A stretch of 64,000 bases of DNA from Dyella telluris (GTDB lineage Bacteria > Pseudomonadota > Gammaproteobacteria > Xanthomonadales > Rhodanobacteraceae). Below the pieces are notes generated by a model. That model was not told the DNA's origin and ran no database searches. It saw only the letters and a program-made list of their open reading frames with translations. The DNA is taken from positions 3,410,001-3,474,000 of the forward strand of contig NZ_CP060412.1 of assembly GCF_014297575.1 (NCBI RefSeq), read 5' to 3'. Both the position numbers and the translations under genes were made by a program. Below, piece after piece: positions 17,593 through 26,182 of the stretch. How positions within the stretch are numbered: the stretch's first letter is position 1; the number at the start of each line of letters is the position of its first letter.

Positions 17593-17770
17593 CCTCACCG
17601 TCATTCCCGCTCACCCCGAAAAGGGGGCAAGAGCGGGAATCCAGTGCCTTTATTGCTTGCCGATGAGGCTCGAAAGTCGCTGGATTACTCGCTGCGCTCG
17701 CCCCTCCCGGGGCCGCCCTGCGGGCGTTCTGCGCTGCGCTTGTCCCGCTTTCGCGGGAATGACGGTGAGG
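17593..17770. repeat. dRS3-like inverted repeat element, copy 1
   Basis: CCTCACCGTCATTCCCGC (17593-17610) recurs as its exact reverse complement at 17753-17770, bounding an element of about 178 bases. Inside are GCGGGAATCCAGTGCC and CGCTGGATT, features shared with the copies at 33834-33921 and 42098-42175. It fills most of the 398-base gap between the receptor gene and ppnN. The arms resemble the dRS3 repeats of Neisseria in sequence style. Confidence 0.75.
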
Positions 17771-17911
17771 TGGCAGGGAGGGTCATAAGAAAACGTGAAC
17801 GGCGCGCCCCCAAAAACTTGACCCTGCCATGCCCGGCGCGGGAAGCTACGCGGTCCGCCGCGTTTTGCACGGACGAACGAGCCGCGAGGGCGCGGCGAGG
17901 AGAATGGTTGA

Positions 17912-19321
17912 ATGAATGACACGCAAGCCGGCAAGGCCGGCCGACCCGCCACCGTGAGCGCGCGCATTTCGCCCGCCGGTGGCCTGGATATCCTGTCCCG
18001 CAACGAAGTGGCGCGCCTGCGCGACGCCAGCGGTTCGGGCCTGCACGCCTTGCTGCGCCGCTGCGCGCTGGCGGTGCTGACCTCGGGCAACATGAGCGAC
18101 GATCCGCGCTCCATCCTCGAGCAGTTCCCCGATTTCGACATCCAGGTGCTGCAGCAGGATCGCGGCATCAAGATCGAGCTGACCCATGCACCGGCCCAGG
18201 CGTTCGTGGACGGCCAGATCATCCGCGGTATCAACGAGCTGCTCGTGGCCGTGGTGCGCGACATCGTCTACGTGTCCACGCAGATGGAGCAGGGCAACTT
18301 CGATCTGGACGACAGCGTGGGCCTGACCCATGCCGTGTTCGAGATCCTGCGCAACGCGCGCATCCTCAAGGCACAGATCGACCCGAACCTGGTGGTGTGC
18401 TGGGGCGGCCACTCGATCTCGCGCGACGAGTACGAATACACCAAGCAGGTGGGCTACCAGCTCGGCCTGCGCGGCATGGACATCTGCACGGGCTGCGGCC
18501 CGGGCGCGATGAAGGGCCCGATGAAGGGCGCCACCATCGCCCACGCCAAGCAGCGCCACCGCAACAACCGCTACATCGGCATCACCGAGCCGGGCATCAT
18601 CGCGGCCGAATCACCGAACCCGATCGTGAACCACCTGGTGATCATGCCGGACATCGAGAAGCGCCTCGAAGCTTTCGTGCGCATGGGCCACGGCATCATC
18701 GTGTTCCCGGGTGGCGTGGGCACGGCCGAGGAAATCCTCTACATGCTCGGCATTCTGCTGAACCCGGAAAATGCCGGCGTGCCGTTCCCGCTGATCTTCA
18801 CCGGCCCCAAGCAGTCGGCGGCCTATTTCGAGCAGATCGACCGCTTCCTGCGCCTGACCCTGGGCGAAAGCGTGACCCAGCACTACCAGATCATCGTGGA
18901 CGATCCGGCGGCCGTGGCGCGCGCCATGGTTCGCGGCATCGACAAGGTGCGCAACTACCGCCTGGACAACAAGGACGCGTTCTTCTTCAACTGGGCGCTC
19001 AACATCCCGTACGCGTTCCAGCTGCCGTTCCGTCCCACGCACGAGGCCATGGGCGCCCTGGCGATCCACCGTGATCGTCCGCGCCACGAGCTGGCGGCCG
19101 ACCTGCGTCGCGCGTTCTCCGGCATCGTGGCCGGCAACGTGAAGGAAGAGGGCATGCGCGCCATCGAGACCAAGGGCCCGTTCCTGATCGACGGCGACGC
19201 CGACATCATGGCGTCGCTGGACGACCTGCTGAAGGCCTTCGTGGCCCAGGACCGCATGAAGCTGCCCGGCGGCACGGCCTATGTGCCCTGCTATCGGGTG
19301 CTGACGGGCAAGGCGGCTTGA
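17912..19321 (+). CDS. ppnN: Pyrimidine/purine nucleotide 5'-monophosphate nucleosidase (LOG family)
   Basis: PpnN (YgdH) hydrolyses nucleoside monophosphates to base and ribose 5-phosphate and is controlled by (p)ppGpp in E. coli. The 469-residue protein has the N-terminal regulatory part (ILSRNEVARLRDAS), the central lysine-decarboxylase-like Rossmann domain with GCGPGAMKGPMKGA and the catalytic PGGVGTAEE motif, and the PpnN-specific C-terminal region (FFFNWALNIPYAFQLPF). E. coli PpnN has 454 residues. AGGAGA lies ten bases upstream of the ATG; a three-codon overlapping ATG frame at 17904 is ignored. Confidence 0.95.
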   Translation: MNDTQAGKAGRPATVSARISPAGGLDILSRNEVARLRDASGSGLHALLRRCALAVLTSGNMSDDPRSILEQFPDFDIQVLQQDRGIKIELTHAPAQAFVDGQIIRGINELLVAVVRDIVYVSTQMEQGNFDLDDSVGLTHAVFEILRNARILKAQIDPNLVVCWGGHSISRDEYEYTKQVGYQLGLRGMDICTGCGPGAMKGPMKGATIAHAKQRHRNNRYIGITEPGIIAAESPNPIVNHLVIMPDIEKRLEAFVRMGHGIIVFPGGVGTAEEILYMLGILLNPENAGVPFPLIFTGPKQSAAYFEQIDRFLRLTLGESVTQHYQIIVDDPAAVARAMVRGIDKVRNYRLDNKDAFFFNWALNIPYAFQLPFRPTHEAMGALAIHRDRPRHELAADLRRAFSGIVAGNVKEEGMRAIETKGPFLIDGDADIMASLDDLLKAFVAQDRMKLPGGTAYVPCYRVLTGKAA

Positions 19322-19347
19322 AACTCGTCTGAATTCGTTAAAACGTC

Positions 19348-19376
19348 TTGACAGCCCGGGGCTGGATATTCAAACT
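19348..19376 (+). promoter_or_regulatory. Promoter of tRNA-Asn
   Basis: A consensus -35 TTGACA at 19348-19353 is followed after 17 bases by CAAACT (19371-19376), a weak -10. A GC-rich discriminator leads into the tRNA at 19391, as expected for a stringently controlled stable-RNA promoter. Confidence 0.6.
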
Positions 19377-19390
19377 ACCCAGCTCACCCC

Positions 19391-19467
19391 GCCCGAATAG
19401 CTCAGCCGGTTAGAGCACTTGACTGTTAATCAGGGGGTCGTTGGTTCGAGTCCAACTTCGGGCGCCA
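19391..19467 (+). tRNA. tRNA-Asn (GTT)
   Basis: A 77-base cloverleaf with acceptor arms GCCCGAA/TTCGGGC, GGTTCGAGTCC T-arm, encoded CCA end, and anticodon GTT at 19425-19427 in the loop of the stem after GACT. It is followed directly by a strong terminator. Confidence 0.97.
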
Positions 19468-19476
19468 TATTCAGGA

Positions 19477-19505
19477 AAAACCCCGCCTTCCGGCGGGGTT
19501 TTTTT
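19477..19505 (+). terminator. Terminator of tRNA-Asn
   Basis: CCCCGCC/GGCGGGG stem with a TTCC loop (19481-19498), flanked by A-run and T-run. Confidence 0.93.
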
Positions 19506-19759
19506 ATGTCTTAACGCCGGCCATGCGGCGTGTTCATGTTTGGCTGAAGAGTGATTTATTCGCCAAACGGCGCGGTTCTTTCCCTGATCCTGCGCGCAAC
19601 GCAGCGAAACAGGCTTGCGGGACTCGTCCGTGTGTAGACATCGCATACACCGGACGCTGCCGAAGATCGTCCCACGCCGGTGCCCTCGGGCACCCGGGCG
19701 GGAGCGGGGTTACCTGTTTGCCATGCGCCAGACCTGACTGTTGGATCGAAGAGGGCCCC

Positions 19760-20101
19760 ATGAAACGTGCCGGGTCGGTTGCCGTGGCGGTGGTTCTGCT
19801 TGCCGGCTGTGCGAGCACCGGTGATATCACCCACAACAAGCCCACGTTCCAGGCCAGCACCACGAAGCTGGATTCCGTTTACGCCGCCTGCGTCCATACG
19901 CGTTGGGTGGCGATCTCGCCCACGGCACGCATCCTCGAAACGCCGACCTCGCTGCAGGTGGTGGTGAGCAACGCGACCATGCATGTCGAGGAATTGCTGG
20001 TGATCCACAGCAAGGCCGTGGGCGCCGACGTGGTGCTGTACGAGCACCTGCAGGTGTTGGCGTTGCGCGGGTATCGGGATGCCGCGAAGGCGTGCCTCTA
20101 G
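19760..20101 (+). CDS. Small predicted lipoprotein
   Basis: A 113-residue protein starting MKRAGSVAVAVVLLAGCAS, a clear lipoprotein signal with LLAGC lipobox, so Cys16 would be lipidated. The mature part (SVYAACVHTRWVAISPTARILE, VVSNATMHVEELLVI) is not recognised as a named family. The frame is open further upstream, but the lipobox marks the ATG at 19760 as the start. It converges on the pilin-like gene with a 4-base overlap of stop codons. Confidence 0.8.
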   Translation: MKRAGSVAVAVVLLAGCASTGDITHNKPTFQASTTKLDSVYAACVHTRWVAISPTARILETPTSLQVVVSNATMHVEELLVIHSKAVGADVVLYEHLQVLALRGYRDAAKACL

Positions 20102-20682
20102 CCGCCGGAGGCGCATTGCATGGCCTCGTCCTGACTGGGCTTGGCGCCAGCGATACGGCCATAGTTGGAAACCTTGATGGCAAGGGCCTCTTGCGCGTAG
20201 CCGCGCTGGCAGAGCGTAAAAGTCACCGTGCTGCCACCGCTGAAACTGGTTGGCTGGAAGCGGATGCGTGTGCGTCCGCCCGTGCTGGTGATGATGAGCT
20301 GAGGGTAGCCGCCATGAATGCGCGTGGGTGGCCCGTCCAACTGGCTGGCCTTGTCGCTGCGATAGCTTCCGACCAACCAGCCCTTCTCCCAGTGCGTGTC
20401 GTTGCTGCATTGCTGGCCATTGGCCGCGGGGCAGAGCAGGGCGCGGCGCCCGCTGGTGATCGCCAGTGCCCGCGCGTCTTGAAGTGAGGCCAGGAGATCC
20501 ATCTGCGCCGTGGCGACCCGGTGACGCACCATCATGTGGCGCAAGGACGGCACAGCAACGCACAGCAGCGTGCTCGCCACCACCAGCACCACGATGCTCT
20601 CGATCAGGGTGAAACCCGCCGCCCGACAGGGCTGGATCGTCCGCTGGATGCCCACACCGCCCCCTGCGTCGCTGGAGACCAT
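20098..20682 (-). CDS. Type IV pilin-like protein (GspH/FimT family)
   Basis: A 194-residue pseudopilin with a prepilin peptidase site, CRAAGFTLIESIVVLVVAST, preceded by a leader of about 22 residues; Glu5 of the mature form is present. The C-terminal globular part (LASLQDARALAITSGRRALLCP, TVTFTLCQRGYAQEALAIKV) matches the GspH/FimT minor pseudopilin family. No other pilus or type II secretion gene is in the window, so it is an orphan whose partners must lie elsewhere. It is divergent from uvrB. Confidence 0.85.
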   Translation of the reverse strand: MVSSDAGGGVGIQRTIQPCRAAGFTLIESIVVLVVASTLLCVAVPSLRHMMVRHRVATAQMDLLASLQDARALAITSGRRALLCPAANGQQCSNDTHWEKGWLVGSYRSDKASQLDGPPTRIHGGYPQLIITSTGGRTRIRFQPTSFSGGSTVTFTLCQRGYAQEALAIKVSNYGRIAGAKPSQDEAMQCASGG

Positions 20683-20745
20683 GAGCCTAGCGAGGGCCGG
20701 CGAGCCCCTCAGTCATCGTGCGCCCGGGGTGGGTGTCGTAGCCTG

Positions 20746-20762
20746 CTGACAGGCCCTGTCAG
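20746..20762. promoter_or_regulatory. Palindrome between the pseudopilin gene and uvrB, possible operator
   Basis: CTGACAGG and CCTGTCAG are perfect inverted 8-base arms with one central base. The site is 45-60 bases upstream of uvrB and 64 bases upstream of the divergent pseudopilin start. uvrB is SOS-controlled in many bacteria, but the spacing here does not match the E. coli LexA consensus (CTGT-N8-ACAG). Confidence 0.4.
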
Positions 20763-20806
20763 TAGGGCGATTTAAAATGCTCTCACGTGACCGCATGTGG
20801 AAGGCC

Positions 20807-22828
<2,022 letters not shown>

Positions 22829-22850
22829 GACAGGGCCCGGGGCGGGGTGG

Positions 22851-22879
22851 TTGTCCAAGCTCCCGGGACCACGTATACT
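22851..22879 (+). promoter_or_regulatory. Promoter of tRNA-Val
   Basis: TTGTCC (22851-22856), a 17-base spacer and TATACT (22874-22879) form a good sigma-70-type promoter 33 bases before the tRNA. Confidence 0.7.
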
Positions 22880-22911
22880 GCGCGGCTCGCACGGTACGCC
22901 GGGCGAGAACC

Positions 22912-22986
22912 GGGCGGTTAGCTCAGCGGTAGAGCACTACCTTGACATGGTAGGGGTCACAAGTTCGATCCTTGTACCGCCCACCA
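22912..22986 (+). tRNA. tRNA-Val (GAC)
   Basis: A 75-base cloverleaf with acceptor arms GGGCGGT/ACCGCCC, D-arm TAGCTCAGCGGTAGAGCA, T-arm AAGTTCGATCCTT, encoded CCA, and anticodon GAC at 22944-22946. A terminator follows. Confidence 0.97.
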
Positions 22987-23013
22987 ATTCGGTTTCCATG
23001 CCTCGCATGGGAC

Positions 23014-23049
23014 AAAAAGAGGGACCCTCCGGGGTCCCTCTTTTTTTTT
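23014..23049 (+). terminator. Terminator of tRNA-Val
   Basis: GAGGGACCC/GGGTCCCTC stem (23019-23027 with 23032-23040), TCCG loop, and nine T. Confidence 0.93.
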
Positions 23050-23066
23050 GCGCCTGCCACCACCCC

Positions 23067-23383
23067 GTAACCCGGATGAAGCGCAGCGGGAATCCGGGGC
23101 AACCCGCGAAAGCGCCCGGGCGAATCCATCCACCATGACTCTCCATTCCCACCGGCAAGTACACGCAGGGTGAGGTACACCCTCCCGGATTCCCGCCTTC
23201 GGCTCCATCCGGGCTACGGTGCGACCAGCCCGTAGCCCGGATGAAGCGCAGCGAGAATCCGGGGCAACCCGCGAAAGCGCCCGGACGGATCCATCCACCA
23301 TGGCTCTCCATTACCCACCCGCAAGTACACGCAGGGTGAGGTACACCCTCCCGGATTCCCGCCTTCGGCTCCATCCGGGCTAC
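23067..23383. repeat. REP/BIME cluster A: two units of family 1
   Basis: Units at 23067-23217 and 23232-23383 (151-152 bases). Each starts with GTAGCCCGGATGAAGCGCAG (the first copy has GTAA) and ends with the inverted arm CTTCGGCTCCATCCGGGCTA + C, so each folds into a long hairpin. The two units are almost identical through their interior, showing recent duplication. Conserved GTAG before the hairpin is the mark recognised by REP transposases. Confidence 0.9.
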
Positions 23384-23401
23384 GGTGCTGGCCGCGAACC
23401 A

Positions 23402-23842
23402 TCACCCCGGCGGCTGCTGCGACATCTGCGAGGCAATCACTCGCCATGCACCGTCGCGTCGCTGGAACACGTCCATGTACATGAAGTTGATCGCCGTCGC
23501 CGAGGGGTTGGTTCGATACTGATTGGTGCCGAGCACCACGGCGGTGTCGCCTGACACCTCGACGCGCAGGATCTGAATTTCCTGCATGGCACTTGCCGGC
23601 AAGGGCGGGGCAGAGAGCACGTCGGCCTTGGTGCGGATACTGCCGTTGGGCGTGCGCTCGACATACTGGTCGTCAAGCATCTGCTTCATCGCCGCTTTGT
23701 CGCCGGTCGACGCGGCCTTCAGCCAGGACTGTTCCATCGAGCGGACAGCCTGCTCATCGTTGGATACTTCAGCGGCGTGGGCATGGAAGCCCGACGCGAC
23801 GACGGAGAGAGCGAAAAGAAAGGCGGAAACAAGGTATTTCAT
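23402..23842 (-). CDS. Secreted NTF2-like (DUF4440/SnoaL-type) protein
   Basis: A 146-residue protein with a cleavable signal peptide (MKYLVSAFLFALSVVASGF, cleavage near HAHA-AEV) and an NTF2-like fold: the early helix SMEQSWLKAASTGDKAAMKQML, then VERTPNGSIRTKADVL and the C-terminal strand block MYMDVFQRRDGAWRVIASQMS. Such domains bind small ligands or act as minor enzymes; the role is unknown. AGGAGG lies eight bases before the ATG. It is caught between two REP clusters. Confidence 0.85.
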   Translation of the reverse strand: MKYLVSAFLFALSVVASGFHAHAAEVSNDEQAVRSMEQSWLKAASTGDKAAMKQMLDDQYVERTPNGSIRTKADVLSAPPLPASAMQEIQILRVEVSGDTAVVLGTNQYRTNPSATAINFMYMDVFQRRDGAWRVIASQMSQQPPG

Positions 23843-23934
23843 GGCGAATCCTCCTAGTGGGTACAAGGATTTTCCTCGCCGTCCCGAGGGCCCTCCATAA
23901 GACGTATCTCAATCACCCGAACGGAGGCCAGCCC

Positions 23935-24252
23935 GTAGCCCGGATGAAGCGCAGCGGGAATCCGGGGCAACCTGCGAAAGCGCTTGGACGGATCCATCCC
24001 CTTGGGCCTTTCATTCCCACCCGCAAGCACACTTAGGGTGAGGTACACCCTCCCGGATTCCCGCCTTCGGCTCCATCCGGGCTACCTGGTGCGACCAGCC
24101 CGTAGCCCGGATGAAGCGCAGCGGGAATCCGGGGCAACCTGCGATAGCGCTTGGACGGATCCATCCCCTTGGATCTTCCATTCCCGCGCGCGTGCACACG
24201 CAGGGGGAGGTACACCCTCCCGGATTCCCGCCTTCGGCTCCATCCGGGCTAC
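23935..24252. repeat. REP/BIME cluster B: two units of family 1
   Basis: Units at 23935-24085 and 24102-24252, 151 bases each, with GTAGCCCGGATGAAGCGCAG at one end and its inverted partner at the other. The last unit ends 3 bases before the stop codon of the RAYT transposase gene, placing the repeats directly next to the enzyme that probably moves them. Confidence 0.9.
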
Positions 24253-24255
24253 GGG

Positions 24256-24771
24256 TCATTCGCCGAACTGACCGGTGGTCTCGCCCGACGAGGCCCAATC
24301 CACCGGCAATCGTCCATCACGCACGTAGAGATGGAACGAAGACCACGGCCAGTCGCGAACCCGCCTGACGTGCCCGTGCTTGACCGGGTTGTAGTGGATG
24401 TAATTCACGTGCGCGGTGAAATCTGCTTCATCGCGAATCAGGTGTTCCCAGAATCGGGCCTGCCATAACGATGTGCCATCAGCGGTCGCCCTCACGCCAA
24501 GCTTCGCCAGTTGCCGCACGAACAGCGATTTGCACATGCGCCATCGGCCTGAATAGTCAGCGTCCCCTTCCGGCAACGACCAGATCGCGTGCAAATGCTC
24601 CGGAAGCACCACCATGGCATCGATACGAAACGGTCGCCTCAACTGTGTGAGGTGCAATGCGTGGCGTAACGCACCAATGTGCGAAACCAGCGTATCCGCG
24701 CGACGGTCATTCAATGCGACCGTGAAGAAATACGTGCCGCCCTTCATCCGCGCTCGTCGATAATTGACCAT
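24256..24771 (-). CDS. REP-associated tyrosine transposase (RAYT, Y1/HUH family)
   Basis: A 171-residue single-strand DNA transposase-like protein. It opens with NYRRARMKGGTYFFTVAL, has the HUH-type motif in VVLPEHLHAIW (His59, His61), then FWEHLIRDEADF and the tyrosine region HVNYIHYNPVKHGHV (Tyr124/Tyr127), ending WPWSSFHLYVRDG. These are the standard RAYT blocks. RAYTs recognise REP hairpins preceded by GTAG; here REP units flank the gene on both sides and start with GTAG. Reading frame and motifs appear intact, so it may be active. Confidence 0.93.
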   Translation of the reverse strand: MVNYRRARMKGGTYFFTVALNDRRADTLVSHIGALRHALHLTQLRRPFRIDAMVVLPEHLHAIWSLPEGDADYSGRWRMCKSLFVRQLAKLGVRATADGTSLWQARFWEHLIRDEADFTAHVNYIHYNPVKHGHVRRVRDWPWSSFHLYVRDGRLPVDWASSGETTGQFGE

Positions 24772-24810
24772 CCATCCAACGTATCGAAATCACCCACTGA
24801 TGCGACAGCG

Positions 24811-24843
24811 GCATACGCCGCATGAAGCGCAGCGAGAATCCCG
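24811..24843. repeat. Degenerate REP half-unit
   Basis: CGCATGAAGCGCAGCGAGAA within 24819-24839 matches the REP head but lacks the CCCGG stem and partner arm, so it is a decayed copy just upstream of the RAYT start. The rest of 24844-24907 shows nothing recognisable. Confidence 0.5.
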
Positions 24844-24907
24844 AAAGACCGTGCGGCATTCCCCCGGCGTCATCCCTTTATTGCCGCCCAGCAAACACCA
24901 GAGCCGA

Positions 24908-25264
24908 CGTAGCCCGGATGAAGCGCAGCGGGAATCCGGGGCAATCTGCGATAGCGCCCACATGGATCCAGCCACCACGTCTCTCCATTCCCACCCCGCG
25001 AGTGCGCGCAAGGTGAGGCACACCCTCCCGGATTCCCGCCTTCGGCTCCATCCGGGCTACGTGGGGCTCCCGTGGCCCGGATGAAGCGCAGCGAGAATCC
25101 GGGGCAATCTGCGATAGCGCTCGGGCAAACCCATCCATCAAAGCTCTTCGTTCAGACCCGCGAGTACGCGCAACCTGAGGTTTCCCCTCCCGGACTCCCG
25201 CCTTCGGCTCCATCCGGGCTACGTGGGCTCCGGTAGCCCGGATGAAGCGCAGCGAGAATCCGGG
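24908..25264. repeat. REP/BIME cluster C: two full units and a half unit of family 1
   Basis: Units at 24908-25060 and 25072-25222, plus a single head at 25233-25264 lacking its partner arm. The second unit begins GTGG instead of GTAG. Clusters B and C flank the RAYT gene. Confidence 0.88.
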
Positions 25265-25361
25265 ACGGCCTTGCGAATGCCCATGCTATGGCGACGCACA
25301 GGCCCTCACTTTTCCCCCGTTGCAGAGCGTCAACACGGACATCGCCCTGGGTTCCATGGAC

Positions 25362-25390
25362 AAAAAAAAGCCCCCTTGCGGAGGCTTTTT
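25362..25390 (-). terminator. Terminator of the FkbM-type methyltransferase gene
   Basis: On the minus strand AGCCTCC pairs with GGGGGCT (one G-T pair) around a GCAA loop and is followed by eight T, immediately after the methyltransferase stop. Confidence 0.85.
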
Positions 25391-25396
25391 CATCCA

Positions 25397-26140
25397 TCAA
25401 ATCTCCTGCAGGTGATCAAACGACAACCGCCCTTCGATCGGTGCCGCAATGACGTTCTGCGAGATGCGGCCCGGGAAGCTGTTGTCGGTCTGGTCGGCGT
25501 AGTTGTCCTTGTTGAACAGGTAGGGCAGGTGCGACCAGCAGCGGTAGCCGAGTTCCTTGATGGCCTTCACTTCGGCGATGGACTGCTCCACCGTGCCAAG
25601 GCGCAGGTAGATCACCGGGCGATGCTTGCGCACGGTTTCGTCGGCGCCGCCCAGTACGCTTTCCAGCGTGCCCGGCTGGTTCACCTTCAGCAGGTGCAGG
25701 GCTTCCAGGCCCAGGCTGTCGATGTTGGCCACGCGTACGCGCTCGTTGGCGCTGGCGCTCGTGTCGGGCACCAGGTCCGACAGCTGGGCCGAGGAGGCGT
25801 GACGGCCAAGCCATACCGGCAAGGTATGCACGTTGGTCAGGCCGTTGATGGCCAGGTTGGCGCACAGCTGCTGGAAGTCCAGTCGGCGCGGTTCGGCGGT
25901 GTGCACTTCGCCCTGCGCGCCCACGGCACGGGACAGCCACAAGGTGTGGGCGCCGTAGTCCGCGCCAAACTCGACCACGGTCTGGCCTTCTTCAACAAAG
26001 GTGCTGAGCAGATCCAGCTCCTGTTCCATCCATTCGCCCAGCTGCTTGAGCGAGCGGGAGGTGAGGTTGTCGGCGGCAACGGCATTCATCACGCCATAGC
26101 GGGTGTTCCACATGCGTTGTGACATTTCTGAGGCGTTCAT
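25397..26140 (-). CDS. FkbM-family methyltransferase
   Basis: A 247-residue protein with the SAM-binding loop VVEFGADYGAHTLWLSRAVG (about residues 55-75), the acidic second strand VHTAEPRRLDFQQL, and the FkbM-like core RVANIDSLGLEALHLLKVNQPG and IYLRLG. FkbM methyltransferases commonly methylate sugars on surface polysaccharides or glycans. It is downstream of, and on the same strand as, the coiled-coil protein gene with a 42-base gap, so the two probably form an operon. GGAGA upstream supports the ATG at 26140. Confidence 0.8.
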   Translation of the reverse strand: MNASEMSQRMWNTRYGVMNAVAADNLTSRSLKQLGEWMEQELDLLSTFVEEGQTVVEFGADYGAHTLWLSRAVGAQGEVHTAEPRRLDFQQLCANLAINGLTNVHTLPVWLGRHASSAQLSDLVPDTSASANERVRVANIDSLGLEALHLLKVNQPGTLESVLGGADETVRKHRPVIYLRLGTVEQSIAEVKAIKELGYRCWSHLPYLFNKDNYADQTDNSFPGRISQNVIAAPIEGRLSFDHLQEI

Positions 26141-26182
26141 GGGGGTGTCTCCGGTAGATGAGTAGGGGGTTTTGGATAGGGA

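Noticed and set aside
20746..20762. LexA box before uvrB
   Set aside because: The palindrome lacks the CTGT-N8-ACAG spacing of E. coli and I cannot match it to a known xanthomonad LexA motif with confidence, so it is listed only as a possible operator.
24256..24771. Classical insertion sequence with terminal inverted repeats
   Set aside because: The gene encodes a RAYT, which is not part of a standard IS. The flanking palindromes are REP units rather than IS ends, and no target duplication was seen.
25223..26122. Plus-strand frame of 299 codons opposite the FkbM-type gene
   Set aside because: It is antisense to a gene with a clear SAM-binding motif, ribosome binding site and terminator, and begins inside a REP half-unit.
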